Positions 63,812 to 64,000 of a DNA stretch of 64,000 bases are shown here, piece after piece. Source of the DNA: CADCTB01 sp963768975. GTDB lineage: Bacteria; Actinomycetota; Acidimicrobiia; Acidimicrobiales; AC-14. The stretch lies in contig CAVYKB010000010.1 of the NCBI GenBank assembly GCA_963768975.1, positions 124,001 through 188,000 of the forward strand. Reading direction: 5' to 3'. The notes under the pieces were generated by a model. It made no database searches and was not told the origin of the DNA. It worked only from the letters and a program-made list of their open reading frames with translations. The position numbers were made by a program, and so were the translations under genes. Each line of letters opens with the position of its first letter. Positions within the stretch are counted from its first letter, which is position 1.

Positions 63812-64000
63812 TTGGCACACAAGATCGGCGTCATCGGCGGCGACGGCATCGGGCCGGAGGTCACGGCTGAGGCGATGAAGGTGGCACGCGCCACCGGCGT
63901 TGCCCTCAACGTCGTGGACTACGACCTCGGTGGCGCCCGCTGGATGCGTGACGGGGAGATCCTTCCGGACGGCGTGCTGGAAGAGCTGCGGGGCCTGGAC
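63812..64000 (+). CDS. leuB: 3-isopropylmalate dehydrogenase LeuB, N-terminal part
   Basis: The first 63 codons only; the window ends inside. KIGVIGGDGIGPEVTAEAMKV is the start of the isocitrate/isopropylmalate dehydrogenase fold. The TTG start has a Shine-Dalgarno (AGAGGAG) five nt upstream, one of the few good ones in this window. It catalyses the third step of leucine synthesis. The 3' end cannot be judged. Confidence 0.9.
   Translation, partial: MAHKIGVIGGDGIGPEVTAEAMKVARATGVALNVVDYDLGGARWMRDGEILPDGVLEELRGLD

Noticed and set aside
1..64000. tRNA or rRNA genes
   Set aside because: No T-loop GTTCRA with matching acceptor arms or rRNA-like stretch was noticed in the intergenic regions; a tRNAscan run would settle this.

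Overview
The window is about 64 kb of very GC-rich DNA (roughly 70% by eye), densely packed, with many GTG starts and many GTGA/ATGA stop-start overlaps. A complete Pup-proteasome gene set, a MarP-like protease, PafB/PafC, and a leuCD operon with a divergent IclR regulator point to Actinomycetota. The gene mix and the near-universal leaderless promoter style would fit an Acidimicrobiia-like lineage, but that rank is an inference. No rRNA, tRNA, transposase, integrase or CRISPR array was seen.

Layout. 1-10 kb: transketolase tail, TetR regulator, DUF3052 protein, small excisionase-type HTH, a mini-cluster of ketosynthase / ArsR / acyl ligase / acyl carrier protein, a methyltransferase coupled to a NrtA/SsuA-type ABC importer, and a divergent MerR / thiol-redox pair. 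10-25 kb: a phosphate and polyphosphate island, almost all on the minus strand: histidine kinase, PhoU, PstS-C-A-B, SurE, response regulator, PPK, CYTH-CHAD, Nudix, SixA phosphatase and Ppx. A PHO box of three 11-bp repeats precedes pstS. 25-38 kb: a fused ABC exporter, MBL-fold protein, acyl-CoA ligase, PBP4-type carboxypeptidase, LON-domain protein, three tiny genes (two clearly membrane), TrmI, MarP-like protease, MsrB and ferredoxin. 38-56 kb: the Pup-proteasome region, mpa, dop, pup, prcB, prcA, pafA, pafB, pafC, lepB, broken up by an HNH endonuclease with a likely SOS promoter, a STAND ATPase, a frameshifted beta-helix gene, DinB-like, Uma2, DUF2007, DUF3866, acyl-CoA dehydrogenase and SufR-like genes. 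56-64 kb: a decayed epimerase, a CooC-like ATPase with an in-frame TGA at the expected cysteine position, an F420-type reductase, PAP2, GNAT, leuD, leuC, an IclR (NdgR/LtbR-type) regulator, a lipoprotein, greA, and an attenuator in front of leuB, which runs off the end.

How it works together. Phosphate sensing (kinase, PhoU, regulator) controls high-affinity uptake (Pst) and connects to polyphosphate synthesis (PPK) and removal (Ppx, CHAD/Nudix accessory proteins). PafA ligates Pup, Dop deamidates and removes it, Mpa unfolds targets and PrcAB degrades them; PafBC are the DNA-damage activators found beside this system. Leucine synthesis appears to be controlled twice: by a palindrome between leuC and the IclR gene, and by transcription attenuation of leuB.

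Most non-coding observations are small: two families of dispersed palindromic repeats, many -10 hexamers placed 6-9 nt before start codons (leaderless transcription), and several genes with unusual start codons. The strongest candidates for follow-up are the TGA-containing CooC-like gene with a hairpin just downstream, the SOS-box HNH gene inside the proteasome locus, and the dispersed repeats.
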